From the NCBI RefSeq assembly GCF_001675045.1, contig NZ_LYPA01000074.1, positions 1-34,453 on the forward strand: 34,453 nucleotides of DNA, read 5' to 3'. Position 1 is the stretch's first letter; each line of letters starts with the position of its first letter. Shown piece after piece: positions 7,553 to 15,900 of the stretch. The notes under the pieces are model-generated. The model was not told the origin of the DNA. It saw nothing but the letters and a program-made list of their open reading frames with translations, and made no database searches. The DNA comes from Paenibacillus oryzae. GTDB taxonomy: Bacteria > Bacillota > Bacilli > Paenibacillales > Paenibacillaceae. The position numbers and the translations under genes were made by a program.

Positions 7553-8568
7553 CGGAGCACGCTCACCTCCAGTCCGCGGGAGCACAAGCCGCCAACAACG
7601 GCATCAACGTCGGCATCGCTTCCTCTCAGCTCCACGACCAGTTGACCATAAGGCGTGTCTTTCATGCGGGAAACCGTTCCTTGAAGGATGGCAAAGGTCG
7701 CCCCGGTTTCCTTGACCGTTTCATACAGCACCGGCTCATATGTTTGCTCACCGCGAAAAATAATGCGCAATATCCGTCCGCCCGAGCCCGCTCCGTTATA
7801 AAACGCGCTGCTGTCGATACTGTCCGCCACCTCGCTAACAAACTGCCTGCTGACTTCATGCTGCGGCTTCAAAAAAACATCAAGCACATCGCCAACCTCT
7901 ACAATTTCGCCTTGGTCCATGACAGCGACCCGATCACAAATCGCTCGAATGACACCCATCTCATGTGTAATGAGCAAAATGGTAATTCCCAGCTTGGTAT
8001 TAATGTCCTTTAGCAGCTCAAGTATGCTTTCCGTTGTTTGAGGGTCCAGCGCCGAGGTTGCCTCATCGCAAAGCAAGATATCGGGATCACTGGCCAGCGC
8101 CCGCGCAATGCCGACCCGCTGCTTCTGCCCGCCGGATAGCTGGGAAGGGTATTGCTTGCGATGCTGACTTAGACCAACAAGCTCCAGCAGCGAAGCAACC
8201 TTTGCGGCGATTTCCTTTTTCGGAAGCTTGCTCAGCTTTAGCGGAAACGCAATATTCTGCTCCACGGTCGCTGTACTGAGCAGATTAAAATGCTGAAAAA
8301 TCATGCCGATCCGCTTGCGTTCCTTTTGCAGCTCGCCTTCCTTCAGCGAAGTCAAATCCTGGCCGCCAACCAGAACCTTTCCGTTTGTTGGACGCTCCAG
8401 CAAATTGACGCAGCGGAGCAACGTGCTTTTGCCAGCGCCCGAACGGCCTATAACGCCAAAAATCTCTCCCTTCTCCACTGTCAAATTGATGTGTTGAAGC
8501 GCGGTAACGATACGGTCCTTCGCCCTGTATTCTTTATCAATGCCGATTAGCTCAATCAGGACAAACAC
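7549..8568 (-). CDS. metN: Methionine ABC transporter ATP-binding protein
   Basis: ATPase of the methionine importer. Walker A GRSGAGKS near residue 42, signature LSGGQKQRVGIARA, Walker B LLCDEATSALD and the H-loop THEMGV are intact. A C-terminal ACT-like NIL domain (about residues 265-339) is the site of methionine trans-inhibition in MetN proteins. The boundary given is the GTG at 8568, but that codon overlaps the GAGGAG ribosome site. A CTG three codons on, at 8559, has ideal 8-base spacing and would give the canonical N terminus MIELIGIDKEY, so initiation at CTG is my preferred reading. First gene of metN-metI-metQ; the end overlaps metI as ATGA. Confidence 0.95.
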   Translation of the reverse strand: MFVLIELIGIDKEYRAKDRIVTALQHINLTVEKGEIFGVIGRSGAGKSTLLRCVNLLERPTNGKVLVGGQDLTSLKEGELQKERKRIGMIFQHFNLLSTATVEQNIAFPLKLSKLPKKEIAAKVASLLELVGLSQHRKQYPSQLSGGQKQRVGIARALASDPDILLCDEATSALDPQTTESILELLKDINTKLGITILLITHEMGVIRAICDRVAVMDQGEIVEVGDVLDVFLKPQHEVSRQFVSEVADSIDSSAFYNGAGSGGRILRIIFRGEQTYEPVLYETVKETGATFAILQGTVSRMKDTPYGQLVVELRGSDADVDAVVGGLCSRGLEVSVLR

Positions 8569-8608
8569 TCCTCTGCAAGTCTATAGCAGTTGTTACGGCC
8601 TCAATCCC

Positions 8609-8694
8609 ACTAATCCATACTTATCTTATTGGATTAGTATAGTATATTTTGGAAGCAATAACAACCTTAAAATTATACCCTAATCCTGTTATTG
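8609..8694 (-). promoter_or_regulatory. metN promoter with two overlapping dyads
   Basis: Minus-strand TTGTTA (8659-8664), 17-base spacer, TATACT (8636-8641). A 9-bp inverted repeat, ACTAATCCA/TGGATTAGT (8609-8617 and 8630-8638), covers the -10 and the start region. A second 8-bp dyad, CAATAACA/TGTTATTG (8656-8663 and 8687-8694), covers the -35. This placement suits repressor or activator binding. No S-box (SAM) riboswitch is present; the leader is only about 60 nt. The regulator is not identifiable from the sequence. Confidence 0.6.
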
Positions 8695-8912
8695 TTTGGA
8701 ACACAACCATCCATATAAATATCAATTTGGATCATACGCGATACCGGAATGCGCTGCCATGACACGAATCACAACACAAGCGGCACATCGCGAAATAAAT
8801 GATAATGATCACATTTTAAAGGATATTTAAACCTTTGGGTTTCCTATAAACGCGGTGGAGATATTCCAGTATTTACATCCACATTCCTACTAAAACATGC
8901 GGGTTTTGTGAC
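8695..8912. other. Gene-free part of the metN/ROK divergent region
   Basis: AT-rich spacer without a credible ORF. It holds a short AAAGG/CCTTT dyad near 8817-8835 and nothing else I can support. Confidence 0.5.
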
Positions 8913-8941
8913 TTGATTCTCTTCCGGTTCCGCTCTAAACT
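8913..8941 (+). promoter_or_regulatory. Candidate promoter of the ROK kinase / two-component operon
   Basis: TTGATT (8913-8918), 17-base spacer, TAAACT (8936-8941). It lies 35 bp upstream of the ROK start codon. Matches are moderate, and no operator-like dyad was noticed. Confidence 0.4.
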
Positions 8942-8975
8942 GGTAGAATCTACATGCCTATTGGAGGAAATCACG

Positions 8976-9977
8976 ATGAATAACTGCATTATAGGAATTG
9001 ACCTTGGCGGCACCAATATAAAAGCCGCCGTCTACGACCTCTCCTTTAACTGTCTTACGGACAGAATGATAGATACGCAAGCCGACGGCGGACCGGAACA
9101 TGTTCTGAATCGTATTGCCGAGCTGGCTAAAGCCATGCTTGACGAATTGGGAATGACCAAAGCTGATGTCTCCTGCATGGGTATGGGCATCCCCGGTTTG
9201 CTTGACCCTGAAACGGGGTTTTCCGTATTTTCTCCCAACTTCCCGGGCTGGAGCAACGTTAATGTCATAGAAATTATGAGCCGTACCTTTGATTTCCCCA
9301 TCTTTATCGACAACGATGTTCGGGTCAACCTGTACGGGGAATGGCGCTTCGGCGCGGGAGCCGGGTGCCGGGATTTGGTGCTGCTGACGCTGGGTACCGG
9401 ACTTGGCTCAGGCATCGTCATGGGCGGTCGCGTGCTTTACGGCGCCACCTCAAGCGCAGGTGAGATCGGCCATATGAATATGTACCGTGAAGGCCGTCCC
9501 TGCAAATGCGGCAGCTCCGGCTGTCTGGGACGGTATGTATCCGCAATCGGCATGGTCAATACGTTCAAGGAACATCTGAGCCAAGGAAGAACAAGCATCA
9601 TCGCGGAGTGGACGCTTGGAAAACCAGAGAGGATCACCGCCCGCATGATTTCTGAGGCTTATGATCAAGGGGATGTTCTGGCAGCCGAGGTGCTTCAGGA
9701 AACGGGTACATTGCTTGGATTCGGGTTAAGCAATGTTATCAATTTATTTAACCCGGAGCTGATTATCATCGGAGGCGGCATGTCCGCAGCCGGAGAACGG
9801 CTTCTTCAGCCAACACGCGAAGCCATCAATGCCCATGCCCTGGAAATGCCTCGCCAAGCCTGCAGCATTGTTACCGCCCGCTTGGGCGGCAAGGCAGGAA
9901 TGCTTGGAGCGGCCGTTTACGCCTATGAGCGCAGCCTCGGCAAATGGAGCGGAGGCAAGGAGGAGCAAAAGGCATGA
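8976..9977 (+). CDS. ROK-family sugar kinase (glucokinase-like)
   Basis: Cytoplasmic kinase of the ROK family, most likely phosphorylating glucose or an N-acyl hexosamine with ATP. Seen: phosphate-binding GIDLGGTNIKAA (residues 7-18), ENDAN-like catalytic segment FIDNDVRVN with Asp114, adenosine-loop TLGTGLGSGIV, GEIGH with the zinc-ligand His166, and zinc cysteines in CKCGSSGCLG (176-185). No N-terminal DNA-binding domain, so it is a kinase rather than a NagC/XylR repressor. Length 333 aa. The ATG at 8976 has GGAGGA 7 bases upstream. Its stop codon overlaps the response-regulator start (ATGA), so both are translated from one mRNA, an unusual partner for a Bce-type sensor pair. Substrate unknown. 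Confidence 0.9.
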   Translation: MNNCIIGIDLGGTNIKAAVYDLSFNCLTDRMIDTQADGGPEHVLNRIAELAKAMLDELGMTKADVSCMGMGIPGLLDPETGFSVFSPNFPGWSNVNVIEIMSRTFDFPIFIDNDVRVNLYGEWRFGAGAGCRDLVLLTLGTGLGSGIVMGGRVLYGATSSAGEIGHMNMYREGRPCKCGSSGCLGRYVSAIGMVNTFKEHLSQGRTSIIAEWTLGKPERITARMISEAYDQGDVLAAEVLQETGTLLGFGLSNVINLFNPELIIIGGGMSAAGERLLQPTREAINAHALEMPRQACSIVTARLGGKAGMLGAAVYAYERSLGKWSGGKEEQKA

Positions 9978-10681
9978 GACATATCATGATCGTGGAGGAC
10001 GACAGCAAAATTGCCGGATTGCTGAAGGAGCATATCCAAAAATACGGCTACAGGGTTACTTTGGCTAATCAATTTGATGCCATTCTGGACAGCTTTCTCG
10101 CCCTGCAGCCGGACCTTGTGCTGCTTGACGTTAATTTGCCCAGCTTCGACGGCTATTACTGGTGCCGTCAGATTCGCACCGTCTCCACCTGCCCCGTTTT
10201 GTTCATATCCGCCCGGGACGGGGAGATGGATCAGGTCATGGCGCTGGAAAACGGCGGAGATGATTATTTGACCAAGCCGTTTCACTACAGCGTTGTAATG
10301 GCCCGCATCCAGAGTCATCTGCGGCGGGCATACGGAGAATATTCAGAAAAAAACGAGGAACGGGTCGTGGAGCTTGCGGGACTCCGGCTTTTTACCGAAC
10401 GGCTGGAGCTGCACCTGAAGGAGCACAAGGTTTTGCTGACACGCAAGGAGGGCGATTTGCTGGAGGCGCTTATGGAGCGAGCGCCACGCATCGTTAGCCG
10501 AAGCTTTTTACTGGAAAGGCTATGGGATGATCAATCTTATGTCGATGAAAATACATTGAATGTCAATATTGCCCGTACGCGCAAAAAGCTGCTGGAGCTT
10601 GGCATTGAAGAGGCGCTGGAGACTGTGCGAAGCGCCGGATACCGCTTGAATTACCCGGGAGAAGGCGGGGAGAAGCCTTGA
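9974..10681 (+). CDS. Bce-type OmpR-family response regulator
   Basis: Transcription factor activated by phosphorylation from the adjacent sensor kinase. Receiver domain: acidic VEDD at residues 7-10, phospho-acceptor Asp52 in LLDVNLPSFDGYYWCRQIR, and the conserved lysine in YLTKPF. The FDGYYWCR sequence is typical of BceR relatives. The C-terminal winged helix (about 125-230) carries LTRKEGDLLEAL and ENTLNVNIARTRKKL. Length 235 aa. GGAGG lies about 10 bases before the ATG, which overlaps the ROK stop codon. Predicted to bind TnACA-N4-TGTAA boxes, one of which lies before the transporter genes downstream. Confidence 0.93.
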   Translation: MRHIMIVEDDSKIAGLLKEHIQKYGYRVTLANQFDAILDSFLALQPDLVLLDVNLPSFDGYYWCRQIRTVSTCPVLFISARDGEMDQVMALENGGDDYLTKPFHYSVVMARIQSHLRRAYGEYSEKNEERVVELAGLRLFTERLELHLKEHKVLLTRKEGDLLEALMERAPRIVSRSFLLERLWDDQSYVDENTLNVNIARTRKKLLELGIEEALETVRSAGYRLNYPGEGGEKP

Positions 10682-11679
10682 ATCTTTTCCTTCGCGAGCA
10701 CAGGCTGCTCCTTTTTATCCAGGTGCTGCAATTTGGTATAGTAGCCGGCTTGTTTTGGCTGGACGGCTATCGTAATTTATCCCTTATTTTTTATGCCCTC
10801 TTTCTGAGCCTGCTCATGATGGGAGGGTATTTGTTCTACCATTATGCAAGCCGCAAGCGTTATTACGAGAAGCTCCAGCAGCCCTTGCGGGCCTTCACGG
10901 ATTCCTACGAAAAGCTGGGCGAATCCCCTGCCGCGGCAGCATTGGAAAACCTGCTCCACGAGCAATACCAGCTGTATCAGCAGGAGGTTGGCAAGCTTCA
11001 GCGGCAGCAGGAGGAGCATTTGGTTTTTATGGACCAGTGGGTGCATCAAATGAAAACCCCCTTATCCGTTATCGAGCTTACATTGCAGCATGACGACTCC
11101 CCCGGCGTCGAAAGCATTCGCGAGGAGCTGGAGCGTATGCGGTCAGGACTAAGCACCGTGCTCTACATGGCTCGTTTACGAGGTTTCAGGCAGGATTTTC
11201 ATATTAAAGCCGTGGATTTGGCAAAGCTTGTTCGCGAGGTGGTCCACGACAACCGGAGATTGTTTATTTTGCAAGGCGTATTTCCGGAGGTTAAGGAGAA
11301 GGCTGAAGGACTGGTTGCGGAGAGCGATGAAAAATGGCTGTTTTTTATGCTTTCCCAGATCATTGGAAATGCCATCAAATATTCTAGCAGCGAAGGCGGA
11401 AAAGTTGAAATTACACTCTTTATGCAGGATGGCTGCCCTGCCCTGTCGGTGCAAGATAAAGGAATAGGCATTCCCGCTGCAGATCTGGGACGGGTGTTCG
11501 ATCCCTTTTTTACCGGGCAAAACGGCCGCGGCATGCGTGAATCTACAGGCATGGGGCTTTATCTGGTTAAGGAGGCCGCCCGTCATCTGGGCCACGATAT
11601 CCAGCTTGAATCGCGGGAGGGCGAAGGCACAACCGTGTCACTCCTGTTCCGTTCGGGACATAGTCTTACAAATCTGTAA
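10678..11679 (+). CDS. Bce-type intramembrane-sensing histidine kinase
   Basis: Sensor kinase, 333 aa. Two transmembrane helices (about residues 10-27 and 35-56) are joined by a loop of only a few residues. This is the hallmark of intramembrane-sensing kinases, which detect stimuli through their partner ABC transporter rather than directly. The H-box HQMKTPLSVIELTLQ has the phospho-acceptor His123. The ATPase domain has N-box QIIGNAIKYSS, DKGIGIP and TGMGLYLVKEAARHLG. The start is TTG at 10678, overlapping the regulator stop as TTGA, with a GGGGAGAAG-type ribosome site. The last codons contain the putative regulator-binding box for the next operon. Confidence 0.93.
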   Translation: MNLFLREHRLLLFIQVLQFGIVAGLFWLDGYRNLSLIFYALFLSLLMMGGYLFYHYASRKRYYEKLQQPLRAFTDSYEKLGESPAAAALENLLHEQYQLYQQEVGKLQRQQEEHLVFMDQWVHQMKTPLSVIELTLQHDDSPGVESIREELERMRSGLSTVLYMARLRGFRQDFHIKAVDLAKLVREVVHDNRRLFILQGVFPEVKEKAEGLVAESDEKWLFFMLSQIIGNAIKYSSSEGGKVEITLFMQDGCPALSVQDKGIGIPAADLGRVFDPFFTGQNGRGMRESTGMGLYLVKEAARHLGHDIQLESREGEGTTVSLLFRSGHSLTNL

Positions 11680-11730
11680 TACAGCCGAAAGAAAAATCGA
11701 TAGCTGCAATAACTCCTTCGTCCCTATACT
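11666..11730 (+). promoter_or_regulatory. Bce-type regulator box and promoter for the ABC transporter
   Basis: TTACAAATCTGTAA at 11666-11679 is a perfect TnACA-N4-TGTAA inverted repeat, the motif reported for BceR-like regulators. It occupies the last codons and the stop codon of the kinase gene. A good -10, TATACT (11725-11730), follows with no recognisable -35, as expected at an activator-dependent promoter. The predicted start is about 11737. Confidence 0.75.
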
Positions 11731-11772
11731 AAACGTACAAAGCGAGGATATGACGAAAGGAGCAAAACAACC

Positions 11773-12540
11773 ATGCTTAACATGAATGGTGTAGGAAAAA
11801 TCTATTCCGGCAAGGTGCCTTATCAGGCATTGACGGATATACACTTGAAGATAGAGAGAGGCGAATTCGTAGGCATCATGGGGCCATCCGGCAGCGGCAA
11901 AACGACGCTGCTGCAAATCGCTGCCGCGATCGACAAGCCAACCTCCGGGACTATAACATTCGACGGAAGAGACATCACGTCGCTAAAAAGACAACAGCTG
12001 GCGGAATTTCGCAGACGCGAGCTGGGCTTTATTTTTCAGGATTTCAATTTGCTTCATACGCTTACGGTCGAGGAAAATATCGTGCTCCCTCTCACACTGG
12101 AAAACGTTAGCGTTAAAATCATGAAAAGCAAATCCGCCGCTATTGCGGAAAAGCTGGGCATAACGGATATTCTGAACAAAAGAATATTCGAAATATCCGG
12201 CGGCCAAGCCCAGCGTACCGCAATCGCCAGAGCGATGATTCACGAGCCCAAGCTGCTGCTTGCTGATGAGCCGACAGGCAATCTGGATTCCAAATCAGCC
12301 CGCGACGCTATGGAAATGATGGAGCATATCAATAAAACCGAACGCACGACGATGATGCTTGTCACTCACGATCCCGTAGCTGCCAGCTATTGCCACCGCG
12401 TTGTCTTTATTCAGGACGGCAAGCTTTATACGGAAATGAACCGCGGCGATAACCGCCAGCATTTTTTTCAAAAAATTATTGATACGTTGTCATTGTTAGG
12501 GGGACGTTCAGGTGACCTTTCGCCAGTTCGCATTCCGTAA
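11773..12540 (+). CDS. Bce-type ABC transporter ATP-binding protein
   Basis: ATPase partner of the large permease that follows; such pairs protect against cell-envelope-targeting peptides such as bacitracin or lantibiotics. Walker A GPSGSGKT (residues 37-44), signature ISGGQAQRTAIARA, Walker B LLLADEPTGNLDS and THDPVAASYC are present. Length 255 aa, close to BceA (253). An AAAGGAG ribosome site precedes the ATG. The 3' end overlaps the permease gene by 29 bp. Produced from its own regulated promoter but also reachable by read-through from the sensor genes. Confidence 0.94.
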   Translation: MLNMNGVGKIYSGKVPYQALTDIHLKIERGEFVGIMGPSGSGKTTLLQIAAAIDKPTSGTITFDGRDITSLKRQQLAEFRRRELGFIFQDFNLLHTLTVEENIVLPLTLENVSVKIMKSKSAAIAEKLGITDILNKRIFEISGGQAQRTAIARAMIHEPKLLLADEPTGNLDSKSARDAMEMMEHINKTERTTMMLVTHDPVAASYCHRVVFIQDGKLYTEMNRGDNRQHFFQKIIDTLSLLGGRSGDLSPVRIP

Positions 12541-14395
12541 CGTTTTCCGCAATAAACGATTGTACGCCGCCTATTTTCTGAGCAGCATGTTTTCCGTCAT
12601 TGTGTTTTTCACCTTTTCCATCTTTGCCTACCATCCCGCTATCATTGCATCCTCTGATGGCTCATCGGCGGGAGGACCGCTGTCGGTGGCTAAGTGGATT
12701 ATTTACGTGTTTTCGTTTTTTTTCGTTTTGTATTCCATGAGCGCGTTTCTGAAATCCAGATCGAATGAATTTGGCCTGCTTATTTTGCACGGCATGTCGC
12801 CTCTCCAGCAGCGCCGGATGATTTTTTTGGAAAACATCATCATCGGCTTTGGCGCTACGATTGGCGGTATTGCTCTGGGTACGGCTTTTGCCAAAGGCAT
12901 TTTACTGCTGGGCGAAAATGTGCTTCAACTGGAAGCGTCACTGGATTTTTATTTTCCGCTTCAAAGCATCTGGATAACATTGCTGTCCTACTCCATTCTT
13001 TTTGTAGCCATATCCTTTTTTATTTCTGTCGTATTGAGACAAAAAGAGCTGATTGATTTGATCAAGGGCACGAAGCGTCAACGTTCGGAGCCGGTCAGCT
13101 CGATCTGGCTGTCGCTGCTATCCGCAGTGCTGATGGCCGCTGGTTATTGGCTTGCGCTAACTGTGCAAGGACTTGAATCCCTTGTGCTGCTTCCTGTAAT
13201 CGCGCCGCTTGTTATTGTAGCGACCTATTTTCTCTTTACCCAGCTTAGCGTCAAAATCATTCAAAGCCTGAAGAAGGAAAAGCTCTTTTTCTGGCGGGGA
13301 CGCAACCTGATTCTAATGTCGGATCTCAGTTACCGGATGAAGGACAACGCTCGAACCTTTTTTCTGGTCGCCATCGTCTCAACGGTTTCCTTTAGCGCGA
13401 TCGGCGCCTTGTATATAGGAAAAACGTTGTTAAACAAAGGATTTGAAAACAATCATTATATAGTCGACTACAGCTCCAAAGCCGGCAATGAGCAGGAGCA
13501 GGAGCATATCGAAATCATTAAGCGGGCGCTTGCGGACAACTCCGTTGAGGCCAAGCTGATGGACACAACCATCAATTATTACGACATCGAAGGCGCGGAG
13601 TCTCCGGTAGCCATTATTAATCAAAGCACCTTTAATAGATTTGCTGGAGCGATGGATGAGCCGTTGCTGGATTTAGGCAATGACGAGGTCGTATTAGTTA
13701 ATGTCGGCTTGCAAATGGCTTATGAAAATGAGCAGCTGACCCATACAAGGACGCTGATGCCGGACGGCGCAACAAAAGCCTTGGTTACCCCGCTCGAAAC
13801 GATGGCATTGCCTAGAGAAAGAGGTTATCTGGTGGCATCAGACGAGCTTTATGCCGGCTTTCAGAACCCCGTTGAAGCTGGCCGGTATTATGGATGGTTT
13901 GCTGAACCTGGGCATGAGAAGGCTATAGCCGTTGGAAAAAGTCTGGCTGGCCGTATCGCCTATCAAGATTTGCTTTATAGTTACTCATCGCCAGCTTACG
14001 AGCAACACCAATTAAATGCGCTTTACGCTCCTATGCTGTTCATTGGCTTGTTTGTTGGCATCGTCTTTTTTGTATCCGCAGGCAGCTTTATCTATTATCG
14101 GCTATACAGCGATCTGGATGAGGACAAGACCAAATTCAAGACTATAGCAAAGCTGGGACTCAGCGACAAAGAGCTGGAAGCCGTACTGACTCGCCAGCTG
14201 GCTATCTTGTTTTTTGCTCCTATCCTTGTTGCTTTAATCCACGGGGCGGTTGCCTTAACCTCCTTATCCAAAATGCTGCAGTATCCAATTGTTTACGAGT
14301 CGGTTACGGTGCTTGGCATTTTCCTGGCGGTTCAGGCGGTTTATTACCTGGTCGTCCGGCATCTGTACATCAAGCAGATCAAGTCAGTGCTATAG
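12512..14395 (+). CDS. Bce-type ABC transporter permease (FtsX-like)
   Basis: Membrane subunit, 627 aa, with about ten predicted helices. A long extracytoplasmic domain, roughly residues 305-500, sits between helices 7 and 8; in BceB-type permeases this is the ligand-recognition domain and largely sets peptide specificity. FtsX-like helices occur near residues 55-180 and again at 500-620 (MLFIGLFVGIVFFVSAGSFIYYRLYSD). The start is GTG at 12512 with a GGGGGA site 8 bases upstream, inside the end of the ATPase gene. Which drug it handles cannot be told from sequence. Confidence 0.92.
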   Translation: MTFRQFAFRNVFRNKRLYAAYFLSSMFSVIVFFTFSIFAYHPAIIASSDGSSAGGPLSVAKWIIYVFSFFFVLYSMSAFLKSRSNEFGLLILHGMSPLQQRRMIFLENIIIGFGATIGGIALGTAFAKGILLLGENVLQLEASLDFYFPLQSIWITLLSYSILFVAISFFISVVLRQKELIDLIKGTKRQRSEPVSSIWLSLLSAVLMAAGYWLALTVQGLESLVLLPVIAPLVIVATYFLFTQLSVKIIQSLKKEKLFFWRGRNLILMSDLSYRMKDNARTFFLVAIVSTVSFSAIGALYIGKTLLNKGFENNHYIVDYSSKAGNEQEQEHIEIIKRALADNSVEAKLMDTTINYYDIEGAESPVAIINQSTFNRFAGAMDEPLLDLGNDEVVLVNVGLQMAYENEQLTHTRTLMPDGATKALVTPLETMALPRERGYLVASDELYAGFQNPVEAGRYYGWFAEPGHEKAIAVGKSLAGRIAYQDLLYSYSSPAYEQHQLNALYAPMLFIGLFVGIVFFVSAGSFIYYRLYSDLDEDKTKFKTIAKLGLSDKELEAVLTRQLAILFFAPILVALIHGAVALTSLSKMLQYPIVYESVTVLGIFLAVQAVYYLVVRHLYIKQIKSVL

Positions 14396-14401
14396 CATAC
14401 G

Positions 14402-14446
14402 GCGAAGGGGCTGTCCGAAAAGTCTGTTGCGGTACAGTCTCTTCGC
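14402..14446. repeat. Hairpin between convergent genes, containing an 18-bp repeat shared with 34141
   Basis: GCGAAGGGGCTGT (14402-14414) can pair over 13 positions, including two G-U pairs, with ACAGTCTCTTCGC (14434-14446). There is no T-tract, so termination is uncertain. Bases 14407-14424 (GGGGCTGTCCGAAAAGTC) are identical to 34141-34158, the left end of the putative MITE, suggesting a mobile-element remnant. The rest of the 98-bp spacer is featureless. Confidence 0.6.
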
Positions 14447-14493
14447 ATAATTGGCCGGGCTTCGCAGGAACTGGCGTCCCTCCGGCGATAGAT

Positions 14494-15033
14494 TTACACC
14501 GGTCCCTCTATTTCTGCTTTCAATTGTTCAAACCACTCTAGGTTAACCAAGTGATGAGAACGGGAATTTTGATTCATGCGACGGTAATAATCGATTGCGC
14601 CGGGAATTTGTTTTGTGTTAGACAGGTACTCATCAAGAAGGGCGATTCGGGTTTTAGTCTGGTCTATTTGTGATTGAATCAGTTTCAGCAATTTGTTTTT
14701 GTCATATTCATCCGCAAAGAGCAGTGCCCCATAAAATTGAAGGTTCACATATTCCGATTTGGTGCCGTATTTGACCATTAATTTTTCGAATTCAGCTATT
14801 CCTGAACCGGTAATTTTAAAATTACGAGTTTCGCGCCCACTGGCTGCTGCAGAATTCTGCTGAATTTGTTCAATCCAGCCTTTTTCCTCAAGCTGCTGCA
14901 GATTGTAATAAAACGAGCCTTTCGTGAAGTTTACAATGTATTTGTAGTGGCGTTTTTCCATTAAAGCCAAAAGCTCATAGCCGTGAGCACCCGGGTTTTG
15001 GATAAGTAAGCCAAGGATTAATAATGGGATCAA
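14494..15033 (-). CDS. PadR-family transcriptional regulator
   Basis: Probable repressor of its own operon. The N-terminal winged helix (residues 1-75) includes GAHGYELLALMEKR and the recognition/wing region TKGSFYYNLQQLEEKGWIEQ. A C-terminal helical dimerisation region resembles the Vir_act_alpha_C type of PadR-s2 proteins. Length 179 aa. The start is TTG at 15033, overlapping the esterase stop as TTGA, with AAGGTGA upstream. Two copies of an 18-bp palindrome in the operon promoter are the likely binding sites. Confidence 0.88.
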   Translation of the reverse strand: MIPLLILGLLIQNPGAHGYELLALMEKRHYKYIVNFTKGSFYYNLQQLEEKGWIEQIQQNSAAASGRETRNFKITGSGIAEFEKLMVKYGTKSEYVNLQFYGALLFADEYDKNKLLKLIQSQIDQTKTRIALLDEYLSNTKQIPGAIDYYRRMNQNSRSHHLVNLEWFEQLKAEIEGPV

Positions 15034-15872
15034 GGCTGCATCACCTTCGCCATCTGCGCCTCGAATTCCGCGTACGTGATTTTACCTGAAGCCAAATTCA
15101 TGCTATGAAGGTACATTTGTTCTGCTTTGGAATAATCGCGCTTCACTTTAAGCGACTGCTTCTCCCCCGGGATAGGCTCCAGGACATGACACTTTCTTGA
15201 GAAGGCCTCGAAATAGCGGTAGCCGAATTTTCGTTGTGAAACTGCATCTAAATGAATGCCATCAGGATTTGCGGTCAATCCAGCCGCCGTTACAAAATAA
15301 CAATTTTGCTGGTTGTTAGCGAAGCGCTGCAATTGCTCATTGACCTGTCGATATTCTGTTGCGTGTTGTCCAAAACCTGTCTTCCCAAGGAAATCACCTA
15401 GTCCTCCAATGATTAACGGCACTTCATCAAGCTTCAATTCGTTTCTTAGGGTCTGGATGATAAGGGTTAACTTCTCGTAATAAGTTTCATGTAGGGAACG
15501 ATAACTGTCGCTCTCTCCCTGGTGCCAAAGAATCCCGCAGATTTGACTTGACTGCAAGGCGAAACGTGCTTCGGACAAAGCATGCTGAAAAAGGATGCCT
15601 TCCGGATGCCAGTCATTTAAGGAACTGCCGCCTTCTGCACAAGGAATCAAACCAATTTCTTCATCGGGATTGGCTTTCGACCAAGCATCGGCAAAAGACG
15701 CCGCAAGGCTAATACCGGAAACCGGACGGTCATAATTAATCGGTTCTGTCATCATCTGCCATTGCCCATTGCGCAGCATTTTTATTTTTTCATGATAGAT
15801 AGGATCGACTTCATGCAAAAATCCACGGCCCGCCATATTTGATTGACCCAACATTAAAAAAGATTTTATCAT
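15030..15872 (-). CDS. SGNH-type esterase, sialate O-acetylesterase-like (SASA domain)
   Basis: Predicted carbohydrate acetylesterase. Catalytic blocks are visible: GQSNMAG (residues 9-15, nucleophile Ser11), LWHQGESD (115-122) and DGIH with Asp204 and His207. No signal peptide or membrane helix, so it should act in the cytoplasm on imported or recycled acetylated sugars or glycosides (inference). Length 280 aa; the last ~50 residues beyond the SGNH core are helical and of unknown role. The start at 15872 has GGAG/AGGA upstream. First gene of a two-gene operon with a PadR regulator. The true substrate is unknown. Confidence 0.85.
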   Translation of the reverse strand: MIKSFLMLGQSNMAGRGFLHEVDPIYHEKIKMLRNGQWQMMTEPINYDRPVSGISLAASFADAWSKANPDEEIGLIPCAEGGSSLNDWHPEGILFQHALSEARFALQSSQICGILWHQGESDSYRSLHETYYEKLTLIIQTLRNELKLDEVPLIIGGLGDFLGKTGFGQHATEYRQVNEQLQRFANNQQNCYFVTAAGLTANPDGIHLDAVSQRKFGYRYFEAFSRKCHVLEPIPGEKQSLKVKRDYSKAEQMYLHSMNLASGKITYAEFEAQMAKVMQP

Positions 15873-15900
15873 TAAATCCTCGCTCCCTTACATCACCACT

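Noticed and set aside
8569..8640. S-box (SAM) riboswitch before metN
   Set aside because: Leader is too short and lacks the conserved S-box core; only DNA dyads are seen.
8799..8815. Fur-box-like TGATAATGATCACAT
   Set aside because: Only one half matches the 7-1-7 Fur consensus, and no iron gene is adjacent.
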